DNA of 64,000 nucleotides from Vibrio mimicus (GTDB lineage: Bacteria > Pseudomonadota > Gammaproteobacteria > Enterobacterales > Vibrionaceae). The DNA is taken from assembly GCF_019048845.1 (NCBI RefSeq), contig NZ_CP077426.1, positions 47,501 to 111,500 of the forward strand. Reading direction: 5' to 3'. The notes below the pieces were generated by a model, which worked only from the letters and a program-made list of their open reading frames with translations, had not been told where the DNA came from and did not search any database. Shown in pieces: positions 33,928 through 43,998 of the stretch. Numbering within the stretch: position 1 is the first letter of the stretch; each line of letters opens with the position of its first letter. Made by a program: the position numbers and the translations under genes.

Positions 33928-34204
33928 TGCAAAGAGAATTGCAAAGCCAATTGCTTGTTTTTTGTGTGATGGTGAAGTGAGCCACTGACCCTAGTGGTCA
34001 TCGGCGGGTTGTTGTGCGGAGCTTTGGTATTCTATTCAGTTCAGAAATGCTGCGGATGTAAGCAATAAAATTAAAAGGTTTGACCAGTTTCTGGTATTCT
34101 TGGCGCGCAAAAAAACAATACCGCACGATGGTGCACTCTCACGCTGGCCGTTAGAGAGGAAGTGCAGTCGGGCTTATTTAAAGAATCTTGAGGCTTTGAA
34201 CTCT

Positions 34205-36631
34205 ATGTCTTCAGGACACCTATTATCCCGTTCACTATTGAAATTACCGATGTCGGTGCTGGTGAAAGGGACGGCGATTCCGTCTAATCCGATCCAAGAT
34301 CTGGATATCGATACTCAAAAACCGGTTATTTACGCCTTACCGTTTCGCTCAAACGTCGATCTGCTGACGTTGCAAACTCACGCTAAAGAAGCTGGCCTGC
34401 CTGACCCGCTAGAACCACTGGTGGTGAATGGCAAAGCTTTCCAACGCTATGTGTTTATTGCCTCACGCCCGACGCTGATCAATAGTGATCAGCATGTGCC
34501 GAATGACTCTATTGCGCTGTTTTCTGAGCTGCTGGCTGAACATAAGCTCGACAGTGAGCTGGATGTGCAAGTCATCCCAGCAACAGTATTGTGGGGCCGC
34601 AAGCCGGGTAAAGAAGGGCAAGAGAGACCCTATTTGCAAGCCTTGAATGGACCGGAAAAGGCGATTGCGGTACTGGCTTCTGGCCGTGACTGCTTGGTGC
34701 GTTTTAGCCCAGTGGTTTCGATGCGGTACATGGCGGATACGCATGGCACCGATGCCTCGATTGCGCACAAATTGGCTCGTGTAGCACGCATTCACTTCTC
34801 TCGGCAAAAACTGGCGGCGTCAGGCCCTAATTTGCCGCAGCGGGCACAACTGTTTGCGCGCTTGATGAACTCTCCCGCGATTGAAAAAGCCATTGCGGAT
34901 GAAGCGAAATCCAAACAGATCCCGCTCGAAAAAGCGCGCAAAGAAGCACACGACATTTTGGATGAGATCGCTGCGGATTTTTCCTATTCGCTCGTGAAAA
35001 AAGGTGACCGCATCTTAGGTTGGCTGTGGAATCGCATCTACCAAGGTTTGAACATCAATAACGCGGCGACGGTACGCCGCTTGGCGCAAGATGGCCATGA
35101 GATTGTCTACGTGCCTTGTCACCGCAGTCATATGGATTACTTGCTGCTTTCTTATGTGCTGTACCATGAAGGCATGGTGCCTCCGCATATTGCCGCGGGC
35201 ATAAACCTGAATTTTTTCCCTGCGGGGCCGATTTTCCGTCGCGGTGGTGCGTTTTTCATTCGTCGCAGCTTTAAAGGTGCGCCACTTTATTCAACGATTT
35301 TCCGTGAATACCTCGCTGAGCTGTTTGCGAAAGGCTATTCGGTGGAATACTTCAGTGAAGGTGGCCGTTCGCGTACTGGCCGCTTGCTGCCAGCGAAAAC
35401 GGGCATGTTGGCGATGACCATTCAAGCCATGTTGCGTGGCCTGAATCGTCCAGTGACTTTGGTTCCTGTCTACATCGGCTATGAGCATGTGATGGAAGTG
35501 GGTACTTACGCCAAAGAGCTACGCGGTAAACGTAAAGAGAAAGAGAATGCCGGCTTAGTGCTACGTACGTTGCGTAAGCTGCGCAACTTTGGTCAAGGTT
35601 ACGTGAATTTCGGTGAGCCGATCCCACTCAACCAGTTCTTGAATGAAACTGTACCGCAATGGACGCAAGATATTGACCCGATGGGCGCAAGCAAACCGCA
35701 ATGGATGACGCCAACGGTGAATAAGCTCGCGACCCGTATGATGACGCACATCAACGATGCCGCGGCAGTGAATGCGATGACCTTGTGTGCAACAGCGTTG
35801 CTGGCTTCTCGTCAGCGTGCCTTGGCGCGTGACAACCTGATTAAGCAGGTCGATTGCTACTTATCACTGCTGCGTAATGTGCCGTATTCTGCGACTTCAA
35901 CGCTGCCAAGTGATAGCGCAGAAAAGCTGGTTGAACATGCGGAGTCGCTAGATAAGTTTGTGGTGGAAACCGATACCATGGGCGACATTATTTCGCTGGA
36001 TCGCAACCAATCGATCCTAATGACTTACTATCGCAACAACATTATCCATTTGTTGGCGCTGCCATCGCTGATCGCTCAATTGTTGATTCGTCAACAAAGC
36101 GTATCGTTGGAAAAGGTGCAAGCGACCGTCGCACAAATCTATCCTTTCCTGAAACAAGAGCTATTTTTACGTTTTGAGGAAGACGAACTCAACGATCTGG
36201 TACTGCGTTATGTGGCGGAGCTAGCACGCCAAGGTTTGGTCACGGTGGAAGGGAAAACAGTCACCCTGAATCAAGCGCAAACTCAAGTACTGATGCTGCT
36301 GGGGCGCATTATCTCTGAAACGCTGCAGCGTTATGCGATTGCGCTGAACCTGCTGGTGAGCTGCCCACATTTGGGCAAAGCTGAGCTGGAAGAGAAGAGT
36401 CAGGAAGTGGCGCAGCGTCTTGGCCGTTTGCACGGTATTAATGCACCTGAGTTTTTTGATAAAGGGGTATTTGCTTCGCTGTTCGTGACGCTACAAGAGC
36501 AGGGATATCTCGATGATCAAGGCCGCTGCGTATTAGAAACGGCGAAGCCGCTGTCTCGTCAGCTTTATGCGCTGATCTACCCAGAAGTGCGCATGACGAT
36601 TCAAGAAAGCTTGTGTCAGGTTGACGCGTAA
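34205..36631 (+). CDS. plsB: Glycerol-3-phosphate acyltransferase PlsB
   Basis: An 808-residue inner-membrane enzyme that acylates sn-1 of glycerol 3-phosphate, the first step of phospholipid synthesis. The acyltransferase motif HRSHMD gives His306 and Asp311, exactly the E. coli numbering. [31 protein letters not shown] and [16 protein letters not shown] are the other blocks. The start at 34205 ([12 protein letters not shown]) aligns with the E. coli N-terminus. An in-frame TTG at 34100 would add 35 residues lacking family similarity. The 33928-34204 stretch holds only promoters. Confidence 0.95.
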   Translation: MSSGHLLSRSLLKLPMSVLVKGTAIPSNPIQDLDIDTQKPVIYALPFRSNVDLLTLQTHAKEAGLPDPLEPLVVNGKAFQRYVFIASRPTLINSDQHVPNDSIALFSELLAEHKLDSELDVQVIPATVLWGRKPGKEGQERPYLQALNGPEKAIAVLASGRDCLVRFSPVVSMRYMADTHGTDASIAHKLARVARIHFSRQKLAASGPNLPQRAQLFARLMNSPAIEKAIADEAKSKQIPLEKARKEAHDILDEIAADFSYSLVKKGDRILGWLWNRIYQGLNINNAATVRRLAQDGHEIVYVPCHRSHMDYLLLSYVLYHEGMVPPHIAAGINLNFFPAGPIFRRGGAFFIRRSFKGAPLYSTIFREYLAELFAKGYSVEYFSEGGRSRTGRLLPAKTGMLAMTIQAMLRGLNRPVTLVPVYIGYEHVMEVGTYAKELRGKRKEKENAGLVLRTLRKLRNFGQGYVNFGEPIPLNQFLNETVPQWTQDIDPMGASKPQWMTPTVNKLATRMMTHINDAAAVNAMTLCATALLASRQRALARDNLIKQVDCYLSLLRNVPYSATSTLPSDSAEKLVEHAESLDKFVVETDTMGDIISLDRNQSILMTYYRNNIIHLLALPSLIAQLLIRQQSVSLEKVQATVAQIYPFLKQELFLRFEEDELNDLVLRYVAELARQGLVTVEGKTVTLNQAQTQVLMLLGRIISETLQRYAIALNLLVSCPHLGKAELEEKSQEVAQRLGRLHGINAPEFFDKGVFASLFVTLQEQGYLDDQGRCVLETAKPLSRQLYALIYPEVRMTIQESLCQVDA

Positions 36632-36662
36632 CGATAGTGCTCTAGCCAATCGAACTGAATGA

Positions 36663-36690
36663 AAAAGGCATCCTGCGGATGCCTTTTCTT
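36663..36690. terminator. Terminator between plsB and ubiA
   Basis: AAAAGGCATCC/GGATGCCTTTT, 11-bp stem with a 3-nt loop, T-rich on both strands between convergent genes. Confidence 0.9.
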
Positions 36691-36706
36691 TTGCCTTAAG
36701 CTGGGA

Positions 36707-37561
36707 TTACAAGACACTGAGCAGAATGCCTGCGGTGATGGCCATCCCAACATAGTTGTTATTCAGAAACGCCTGAAAACAAGGCATGCGCTCACGATAA
36801 CGGATCAAATGTTGCTGATAGGCAAACAGTCCGGCTGCGACTAACAGACTCCAGTAGTAGCTTGCGCTAAGTTCTAAACCTTGACCTAAAGCGACCAGTA
36901 ACCCCAAGGTGGCCAACTGCAGCAGACCGATGATGCGCTTATCCCAACGGCCAAATAAGATCGCGGTGGATTTAATGCCAATCTTCACATCATCATCTCG
37001 ATCAACCATCGCGTATTGCGTATCGTAAGCAACCGTCCACAGGGCATTAATCAGAAAGAGTACCCAAACTTGTAGTGGTAGTGCATCCGCTTGAGCTGAC
37101 CAAGCCATAGGAATTGACCAGCTGAACGCCAACCCCAACACTAATTGAGGTAGGTGGGTAAAGCGCTTCATAAATGGGTAGATAAAGGCTAATAAAATAC
37201 CGACAAAAGAAAGCTGGATAGTGAGGGTATTCATAGTTAGCACCAGCAAGAAAGCCGTGACTGCAAGGACGACAAACAGCAGTAACGCTTCTTTTGCTGA
37301 AACTAACCCGGCAGGCAGTGGGCGTTGGCTGGTGCGTTTCACATGGCCATCGACATGGCGATCAGCGAAATCGTTGATGACACAACCGGCGGAGCGCATT
37401 AAGAATACGCCTAGTACAAACACAACTAATACGCGGACATCCGGCAAGCCTTGAGCGGCTAAAAGCAGCGCCCACAGGGTAGGCCAAAGTAAAAGTAGGG
37501 AGCCAATCGGTCGATCCATGCGCATCAGTTGCCAGTAAGCACGCGCTTTTACAGCGGTCAT
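36707..37561 (-). CDS. ubiA: 4-hydroxybenzoate octaprenyltransferase UbiA
   Basis: A 284-residue multi-span membrane prenyltransferase that attaches the octaprenyl tail to 4-hydroxybenzoate. The two Asp-rich Mg-diphosphate motifs are [15 protein letters not shown] and [12 protein letters not shown]. Its ATG follows the ubiC stop codon with no gap (TAA-ATG), so it is translationally coupled to UbiC, which makes its substrate. Confidence 0.96.
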   Translation of the reverse strand: MTAVKARAYWQLMRMDRPIGSLLLLWPTLWALLLAAQGLPDVRVLVVFVLGVFLMRSAGCVINDFADRHVDGHVKRTSQRPLPAGLVSAKEALLLFVVLAVTAFLLVLTMNTLTIQLSFVGILLAFIYPFMKRFTHLPQLVLGLAFSWSIPMAWSAQADALPLQVWVLFLINALWTVAYDTQYAMVDRDDDVKIGIKSTAILFGRWDKRIIGLLQLATLGLLVALGQGLELSASYYWSLLVAAGLFAYQQHLIRYRERMPCFQAFLNNNYVGMAITAGILLSVL

Positions 37562-38113
37562 TTACACTCTCTCCTTAGAGTAAATCGGGGATGTGGCGAG
37601 AAACAGCTCAGTGACCAACATGGGTTTATGATTCATCCATAATCGAGACCGACGAGCGAGTAGTCGTCCCCATTCTGTTGCAACCCAACCTACTTGCAGT
37701 GCATCTCGCTTGACATTATCCGCACTAAATACGGTGAGTCCTAGTGGAATTTGCCCTTGTTGCGTTAAATCGTATTGTTGTTGCTGCATGGATGAGCGAG
37801 GAATTAAGGTGTGGCCGAATACCCAAGGTTGTTGGTCTCCACGAATGACCACTTGGCGTAGAAGATACTCCTCTGGTTGAAGTAATTGTAATTCATCCTG
37901 GTTTAGCGAGTCGGTTGGCATCATTTGGTTGCTCAGGAGATCGACCGTAAGTTGTTCACAATGGGTTGCCATTAAACGTGATAGTGAGCCTTGTTCAAGC
38001 AGCCAGCGCTGGGCTAAAGGGGCTGGAAACTCAATATCATCAGGCTGTTGCCAAGTTACCTGATTAAGAACGGCTAAATAGAGCGAAGTTAATTGATTCA
38101 TACTATTATTCAA
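37562..38113 (-). CDS. ubiC: Chorismate lyase UbiC
   Basis: A 183-residue enzyme splitting chorismate into pyruvate and 4-hydroxybenzoate. Family blocks QPWVFGHTLIP, LGLTVF, WGRLLARRSRLWMNHKPMLVTELFL and SPIY are visible; Arg and Glu of GRRSRL/LVTELF are the ligand contacts. ATG 38101 is a second possible start. First gene of ubiC-ubiA. Confidence 0.93.
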   Translation of the reverse strand: MNNSMNQLTSLYLAVLNQVTWQQPDDIEFPAPLAQRWLLEQGSLSRLMATHCEQLTVDLLSNQMMPTDSLNQDELQLLQPEEYLLRQVVIRGDQQPWVFGHTLIPRSSMQQQQYDLTQQGQIPLGLTVFSADNVKRDALQVGWVATEWGRLLARRSRLWMNHKPMLVTELFLATSPIYSKERV

Positions 38114-38304
38114 TTTGACGCTTTACCCGATTACCCTCGCTACCTGCAATACCACGTAGTTTAGGTATACAATAAAGCTCAGATTTTGATTCCAAACCCA
38201 AGAGTTCGAACGCGGAAAGCATTTTATTTACCAAATGGATGCTCTATTGTAACAAGACTCCGGCGGTTCGAGTATTGCGAACAGAATAAAGAGCAGATAG
38301 AAAT

Positions 38305-38715
38305 ATGCTAAAACGTTATGTCGTCCAAATAATGCTCGCTTTGAGCTTAATGCTGTCTTTTGCCAGCCATGCCGAAGATCCACCGGCTGTGCCTCAGTTG
38401 GCTTATTTCACTTTAGAGCCCGATCTCACGACCAATTTTTTTACCAAAGGTAACAAACTGGGTTATATCCAAGTACGCATCGATATTATGGTGGCGAATG
38501 CGGCAGATTTGCCAGTGGTGGAACAGCATCAACCTTTGATTCGTGATGCTGTAGTAGAACTGCTGGGTAAACAAACTGAAGACACCATCAAATCTTTAGC
38601 GGGACGTGAAGATTTGCGTAAGTCACTGGTTAATCGCCTCAACAATATTTTGTTGCCTGAAGTCGGCCGTACTGTGATCGCAGATTTACTGTTTACTAAG
38701 TATATCTACCAATAG
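38305..38715 (+). CDS. FliL-domain periplasmic/membrane protein
   Basis: A 136-residue protein with an N-terminal signal or anchor (VVQIMLALSLMLSFASHAED) and a FliL-like domain (FFTKGNKLGYIQVRIDIMV, IRDAVVELLGKQTEDTIKSLAGREDLRKSLVNRLN). FliL proteins assist flagellar stators. This copy is outside flagellar operons and its role is unassigned. Monocistronic, ending at a strong terminator. Confidence 0.82.
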   Translation: MLKRYVVQIMLALSLMLSFASHAEDPPAVPQLAYFTLEPDLTTNFFTKGNKLGYIQVRIDIMVANAADLPVVEQHQPLIRDAVVELLGKQTEDTIKSLAGREDLRKSLVNRLNNILLPEVGRTVIADLLFTKYIYQ

Positions 38716-38744
38716 TTTTAGATTTTCATCCAAGATTAATCATG

Positions 38745-38769
38745 AAAAAGCGGCTTAAGCCGCTTTTTT
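38745..38769. terminator. Terminator between the FliL-like gene and glpG
   Basis: AAAAAGCGGCTT/AAGCCGCTTTTT is self-complementary over 24 bp, with T-runs on both strands. It serves the convergent genes. Confidence 0.9.
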
Positions 38770-38790
38770 ACTCTCACGCCAAGACTGCCA

Positions 38791-39624
38791 TTATGCCTGT
38801 TGGTAGCGCTTGCTATCCATCCAAGCTAGAACGATGCCACTGATTAAGCCCGCTAAATGTGCGGTGTTGGCAATCGCCATAAACGGTTGAACATAACCCA
38901 GCGCCAACCAAATCAGCATAAAACCCATTAATGATCTCGGGAGCGACAGCCCGAGTTGTGGCGCGCGTTGGCCAAGAATCCACAAATATCCCGCTAAAGC
39001 GTAAACCACGCCAGATAGGCCCCCAAAATTTGCGCCTTCCACCCAGTATTGTCCCGCACCGGAGATGATGGCTGAAATAATGAATAGTTTTACCAATTTT
39101 ACAGTGCCGAGACGTTGTTCAATGTCACCACCAAACTGCCACCACCAGAGTAAGTTAAAAGCAATGTGCATGACTGAAAAATGCAGTAAAGCATGGCTTA
39201 CCCAGCGCCAAATTTGCCACTGCTCACTAGCCTGAGCGGGAAAGTGCAAGGCTGCAAAAATGGCTTCACCAGCGGCAAAGGTCTGTAGAGCGAAAATGGC
39301 AATACATAGCGCCATGATCAGCAGTGTAAAGGCACCCGCTTTAGCTTTGATGAGGCTGAGTAAGTTGGGAGAGGCGTAATGAAATTGGGGCCGTTTTTGA
39401 TCGGCGACTTCCCATGATGCAGCTTGATACTTCTGATCATAAGGTTTTTGTAAAAACGCCTGCAGCTCAACTTGTGCAATATCGATATGTTGATCATTCG
39501 GTACCCAAAGGGTGAACTGACCACTGGCATCCGGCATCATTTTAATTTCGATCTGATGAGCGGCCATGTAATCAATAAAAGCTTGAGCTGCTCGCGGATT
39601 GTTTAAAGTGGTCAGTAAGTGCAT
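38791..39624 (-). CDS. glpG: Rhomboid intramembrane serine protease GlpG
   Basis: 277 residues. A cytosolic N-terminal domain (~1-85) precedes six membrane helices. The catalytic dyad is Ser204 (GGLSGVVYA) and His256 (NTAHLAGL), with oxyanion residues His153 and Asn157. The ATG at 39624 is preceded by an in-frame TTG (39627). It follows glpE by 6 nt. glpR and glpD, neighbours in E. coli, are absent. Confidence 0.95.
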   Translation of the reverse strand: MHLLTTLNNPRAAQAFIDYMAAHQIEIKMMPDASGQFTLWVPNDQHIDIAQVELQAFLQKPYDQKYQAASWEVADQKRPQFHYASPNLLSLIKAKAGAFTLLIMALCIAIFALQTFAAGEAIFAALHFPAQASEQWQIWRWVSHALLHFSVMHIAFNLLWWWQFGGDIEQRLGTVKLVKLFIISAIISGAGQYWVEGANFGGLSGVVYALAGYLWILGQRAPQLGLSLPRSLMGFMLIWLALGYVQPFMAIANTAHLAGLISGIVLAWMDSKRYQQA

Positions 39625-39630
39625 CAATAA

Positions 39631-39951
39631 TTAACTCGCTTCAATGGGAAGGTTGGCACGTTGCCAAGCGTCAAAGCCGCCATCCACACTATACACCTCT
39701 TCAAATCCTTGGTTAACCAGATATTGGGCCGCACCTTGGCTGCTGATCCCGTGGTAACACATCACTAAAACGGGGTTATCAAAATCGACCTGTTCCATAA
39801 ATTGCGTCATAGATTGATTAGTGAGATGAAACGCCTCTCGGGCATGGGCAACTTGAAAGGATTGTGGGTCGCGAATGTCGACTAAACGAGCTTGTTTTTG
39901 CTCCATCAGGCGTTGTGCAGCATTAACATCGATGTGTGAAAATTGGTCCAT
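39631..39951 (-). CDS. glpE: Thiosulfate sulfurtransferase GlpE (single-domain rhodanese)
   Basis: 106 residues from ATG 39951 ([10 protein letters not shown]), aligning end to end with E. coli GlpE; a longer frame to 40002 adds unrelated residues. The active-site loop CYHGISS carries the nucleophile Cys65. Forms an operon with glpG. Confidence 0.93.
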   Translation of the reverse strand: MDQFSHIDVNAAQRLMEQKQARLVDIRDPQSFQVAHAREAFHLTNQSMTQFMEQVDFDNPVLVMCYHGISSQGAAQYLVNQGFEEVYSVDGGFDAWQRANLPIEAS

Positions 39952-40031
39952 AGGTTCGCTCTCATTTGGCATGCAAGATAGTGTTAAGTGTAACCTATTC
40001 AAGTTTAGACAAGTACCGGAGAACAGTAAGG

Positions 40032-40248
40032 TTATCCACTTGTGATTAAAATGACAGCGCTTGTGGGTAATCCTGTGAATTGCGTTGATAAAGTGGTTTT
40101 AAAAAATTCGATCCACAATATGTAGCGATGATCCTGATTTTGTTGTGGGTAATTTTAAAAGTATCCCCAATGGAAGCATACCGAGAAAGCCTTGAAAATG
40201 GCGGTTTGATGATGGGGGTAAACAAACTTTCTCACAGAGTTATCCACA
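40032..40248. promoter_or_regulatory. Cluster of four DnaA-box-like sites upstream of glpE
   Basis: TTATCCACT (40032-40040), TGTGGGTAA (40062-40070 and 40144-40152, reverse orientation) and a perfect TTATCCACA (40240-40248) occur within 217 bp of non-coding DNA. Apart from these, 39952-40363 contains no gene I can support. Confidence 0.5.
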
Positions 40249-40363
40249 GATTGTTTGCGCAACGCGATCCACTCTTCGATCCTCAAAGGGAGAGAATGAA
40301 TCAAAGATATATGGGGTGAATACAGACGGGTAAGGTGGTTTGGCTGTGAATCCCTAAGTTGAC

Positions 40364-40394
40364 ACAAAAAATAGCCTGCATCTGCAAGCTATTT
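40364..40394 (-). terminator. Minus-strand terminator after the CxxC mini-ORF
   Basis: AAATAGCTTGC/GCAGGCTATTT (minus strand) is an 11-bp stem with one G-U pair, loop AGAT and then TTTT. It marks the end of a minus-strand transcript starting upstream of 40600. Confidence 0.75.
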
Positions 40395-40474
40395 GTTATC
40401 TGCATCGATTTACCGTGGTTATCTGGAGAGATGAGGCGGTGCATTCGCACCAGTGATATACGCTGAGACGGTGA

Positions 40475-40597
40475 CTATTTGACCTTGATGATCTGCCCAC
40501 ATTCCTTGCACAGATAAACTTCTTTAATACCAAGCAATTTTTGCCAAAGAGTGCGTCGTTTCCGTTGTAAATGATTCGTATGAGTACAATTGAGCAT
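40475..40597 (-). CDS. Candidate 40-residue CxxC (half zinc-ribbon) small protein
   Basis: The minus-strand ORF starts MLNCTHTNHLQRKRRTLWQK and continues LLGIKEVYLCKECGQIIKVK. It is basic, with Cys31/Cys34 in CKEC and Cys4/His6 near the start that could complete a metal site. No clear Shine-Dalgarno is seen, but TTATAC is a possible -10 close upstream and a terminator follows ~80 nt after the stop. I do not recognise a named family, and an untranslated RNA is the alternative. Confidence 0.5.
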   Translation of the reverse strand: MLNCTHTNHLQRKRRTLWQKLLGIKEVYLCKECGQIIKVK

Positions 40598-40705
40598 AAT
40601 GTATAAGTTAACTATGAAAAATTGTTACGGATATTACATTTGATGCATTGTTTAAAAAGTGATCTTGGTTCAATTGTGTGATATGAAATTAAATTAATAA
40701 ACCTG

Positions 40706-41473
40706 TTATTTATATAGCTTAAACAGTGAGTTAGCGTTATTTGTGGTGATAGTGCTAACCTCGCCGAAAGTGAGTGAATGGAGCTGAGAAATTTTCTCGC
40801 AAATGAGACTAGTAAACTGAGGCTCATTGCGTTTTCCACGATGTGGGACTGGCGCTAAATAAGGGCAGTCCGTTTCTAAAATGACGTAATTAAGATCGAG
40901 CTCTGGGATCACCTGATCCATTCCGCTATTTTTAAATGTGCTCACACCACCTAGCCCAAGATGAAAGCCGAGATCATTGATCGCTTTTGCCTCATCGAGC
41001 GTGCCGCCAAAGCAGTGAAAAACACCGTGTAAGCTGCCATCTTGGGCTTGCTTCAATAATGCTAATGTCTCGTTGAGCGAATCTCTGGTGTGAATGACCA
41101 CGGGTAAATCCAGTTCTTTTGCCCAGTTGAGTTGGGTTAAAAACGCCATTTCTTGTTCGGCTTTAAAGGTTTTATCCCAATACAGATCGATACCGATTTC
41201 GCCCACGGCGATAAAAGAGTGACGAGAAAACCAATCGTAAATCGTGGTCAAGGTTTGCTTTACATTGGCATCGACATAACAAGGGTGTAAGCCCATCATT
41301 GAATGACAAAGATCGGGGTAAGCCTTTTCTGTTGCTAGCATTGGCTCAATCGAATTAAGGTCGATATTCGGCATGAGAATTTTTTCAATACCCGCTTGTC
41401 TGGCTCGAGCAATCACTTCATCGCGGTCATGGTCAAATTCACAGGCATAAACATGAGCATGGGTATCTATCAT
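40706..41473 (-). CDS. TatD-family metal-dependent hydrolase
   Basis: A 255-residue TIM-barrel amidohydrolase-like protein. It has the metal ligands DTHAH at the N-terminus, VGEIGID, VIHTRDS, VFHCFGG and LETDCPYL. E. coli TatD homologues are DNases or D-aminoacyl hydrolases. It is not in the tat operon (10 kb away) but divergent from hemB. Confidence 0.88.
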   Translation of the reverse strand: MIDTHAHVYACEFDHDRDEVIARARQAGIEKILMPNIDLNSIEPMLATEKAYPDLCHSMMGLHPCYVDANVKQTLTTIYDWFSRHSFIAVGEIGIDLYWDKTFKAEQEMAFLTQLNWAKELDLPVVIHTRDSLNETLALLKQAQDGSLHGVFHCFGGTLDEAKAINDLGFHLGLGGVSTFKNSGMDQVIPELDLNYVILETDCPYLAPVPHRGKRNEPQFTSLICEKISQLHSLTFGEVSTITTNNANSLFKLYK

Positions 41474-41630
41474 GGAAGAATCTCTGTCATCGGTTTGTGG
41501 CGAGTATACGTGAGTGTGAGCTCGAGGTCATTTTTGGCTTTTTCCTACTTTGCCGCTAGCATGCCGAGCCGAGAGTGATATGATTTTGCCCAACACTTCC
41601 CTCAGCGCCTGATTGTTTAGGCACTGATAA

Positions 41631-42692
<1,062 letters not shown>

Positions 42693-42717
42693 TCCACTTT
42701 GAGTGAGATAAAAGATG

Positions 42718-42743
42718 AAGGCTGACGTAAGTCGGCCTTTTTG
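42718..42743 (+). terminator. hemB terminator
   Basis: AAGGCTGAC/GTCGGCCTT (one G-U pair), loop GTAA, followed by TTTTTG. Confidence 0.8.
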
Positions 42744-42756
42744 TTGGGAGAAAATC

Positions 42757-43185
42757 ATGTTAGTTCGTGAAGGGTCTTTAAACGAAGTCACGCAAATTGT
42801 GGCGCAAATAAGCGAATTTGCTAAATCGGAAAATGAGCAGAGTTTGCAGGCTAGGTTAGCAGATAAGCCAAGTTTAGTGCTGGTAGCGGAAAAGGATGGC
42901 GAATTGCTTGGGTTTAAGATGGGGTATGCTCTCGATTCCGGCACATTTTACAGCTGGTTTGGTGGTGTTGCTCCAGCTGCTCGAGGCCATGGTGTGGCGC
43001 AACGCTTGCTCGAAGTGCAGGAGGCATGGGTATTAGAGCAGGGATATAAACGCATTAAAGTTAAATCCCGAAATCAGTTCCCTGCCATGTTGCGTTTATT
43101 AATAAAAAATGGCTATTTAATTGAAAATTATGAGAAAAAAGATCCAATCATAGAAAGCAGGATCCATTTTAGTAAAGAACTCTAA
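42757..43185 (+). CDS. GNAT-family N-acetyltransferase
   Basis: 142 residues from ATG 42757 with GGGAG upstream; the longer frame to 42715 would start inside the hemB terminator. The acetyl-CoA loop is in GGVAPAARGHGVAQRLLEVQ. The substrate is unknown. A palindrome and the RyhB promoter lie directly after the stop. Confidence 0.85.
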   Translation: MLVREGSLNEVTQIVAQISEFAKSENEQSLQARLADKPSLVLVAEKDGELLGFKMGYALDSGTFYSWFGGVAPAARGHGVAQRLLEVQEAWVLEQGYKRIKVKSRNQFPAMLRLLIKNGYLIENYEKKDPIIESRIHFSKEL

Positions 43186-43189
43186 AAAT

Positions 43190-43244
43190 AAATGAGATTT
43201 TTTCTCATTTAACTCTTGACTATTAAATGAGAACTATTATTATT
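43190..43244 (+). promoter_or_regulatory. ryhB promoter with Fur box and upstream palindrome
   Basis: A -35 TTGACT (43216-43221) and -10 TATTAT (43238-43243). The 19-bp stretch 43226-43244 matches the Fur box AATGATAATNATTATCATT at 16 of 18 defined positions and overlaps the promoter. A second symmetric element, AAATGAGA-N5-TCTCATTT (43190-43210), could be another Fur site or the terminator of the GNAT gene. Confidence 0.8.
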
Positions 43245-43249
43245 AACCA

Positions 43250-43464
43250 TGTCTTAGGGAGCAAACGAAAGTTCACAGGACGTTAGATGACCCTATCTTA
43301 GTATGGATTTATGGTTATTTAACGAACGAACTTGAACAGGTTCTTTTTGACACGACATTGCTCACATTGCTTCCAGTGTAATTTTTTAGCTTTTTGGTAA
43401 AGCGAATCAATCAATTGGCTTTGACCTTGTTTGCTAGGCGACATCTTCGGGTGTCGCTTTTTCT
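43250..43464 (+). ncRNA. ryhB: RyhB iron-responsive small RNA (Vibrio long form)
   Basis: Contains the conserved seed GACATTGCTCACATTGC (within 43351-43376) nearly identical to E. coli RyhB, and is preceded by a Fur-box promoter. It ends with an 8-bp stem capped by TTCG (43438-43457) and a U-run. The predicted length of ~215 nt is more than twice that of E. coli RyhB (~90 nt). It represses mRNAs of iron proteins with Hfq when iron is scarce. The 5' end is inferred from the promoter. Confidence 0.93.
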
Positions 43465-43606
43465 TTTTATCCCTTTCTATTTGATGTTCTGTGTTGTTGA
43501 CTGCATTTGCTCATCCCAATCACATTACCTATCCACACACATAGGAGTCACTACTTGGCGTCTATCTACAATTCCAAACGTTTGGGTATACCTCGTGATG
43601 TATTAG

Positions 43607-43875
43607 TTATCCACTATCTTCATATTTTACTTCGTCATCCAGTGAACAAGTGTTCGTTTGGTGAGTAATCATCCACCGTAGTGAGCACGAAGAGAAGAGA
43701 CTGAGCAAAAGGGCAGCGAGTGTCTTTTCCACAATTGATGATCTGGAAAAGATCATTTTACGCCATTGAGATCTATTTTTTTATCATTTAAAAACATGAT
43801 GTTACGGAGTGGTTTGATTGTGTTTTTATGAGTTTTAAAGCTGAGTAAAAAAAACTATAAACAAACTTATCCACA
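43607..43875. promoter_or_regulatory. DnaA-box-like sites upstream of polA
   Basis: TTATCCACT (43607-43615), TTTTCCACA (43725-43733) and a perfect TTATCCACA (43867-43875), the last ~125 bp before the polA start. The 43465-43998 stretch holds no gene I can support. DnaA is reported to stimulate polA in E. coli, so a similar role is possible. Confidence 0.5.
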
Positions 43876-43998
43876 GATTGACGCTGTGCACAGGCCGCTA
43901 GGATATCCCCTGAATCGAGCAAAACCAGTAACAACGTAGAATCCAAGCAGTAGTCGTGGCATCCTAGACTCATTTACTCTCGTTTGGATAACCCTCTT

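Noticed and set aside
34100..34204. N-terminal extension of PlsB from TTG 34100
   Set aside because: The extra 35 residues do not align with PlsB, whereas ATG 34205 gives catalytic residues His306/Asp311 with E. coli numbering.
40128..40319. Plus-strand 63-codon frame between glpE and the mini-ORF
   Set aside because: No Shine-Dalgarno, odd composition, and it overlaps the DnaA-box cluster; not supported as a gene.
40003..40474. Replication origin, suggested by DnaA boxes and A/T-rich DNA
   Set aside because: Only four boxes, no repeated 13-mers, and no mioC, gidA, dnaA or parAB genes nearby.
43319..43444. Minus-strand 41-residue ORF with a CEQC motif
   Set aside because: It is the antisense of RyhB: the Cys codons come from the conserved sRNA core, and its ATG is inside the sRNA terminator.
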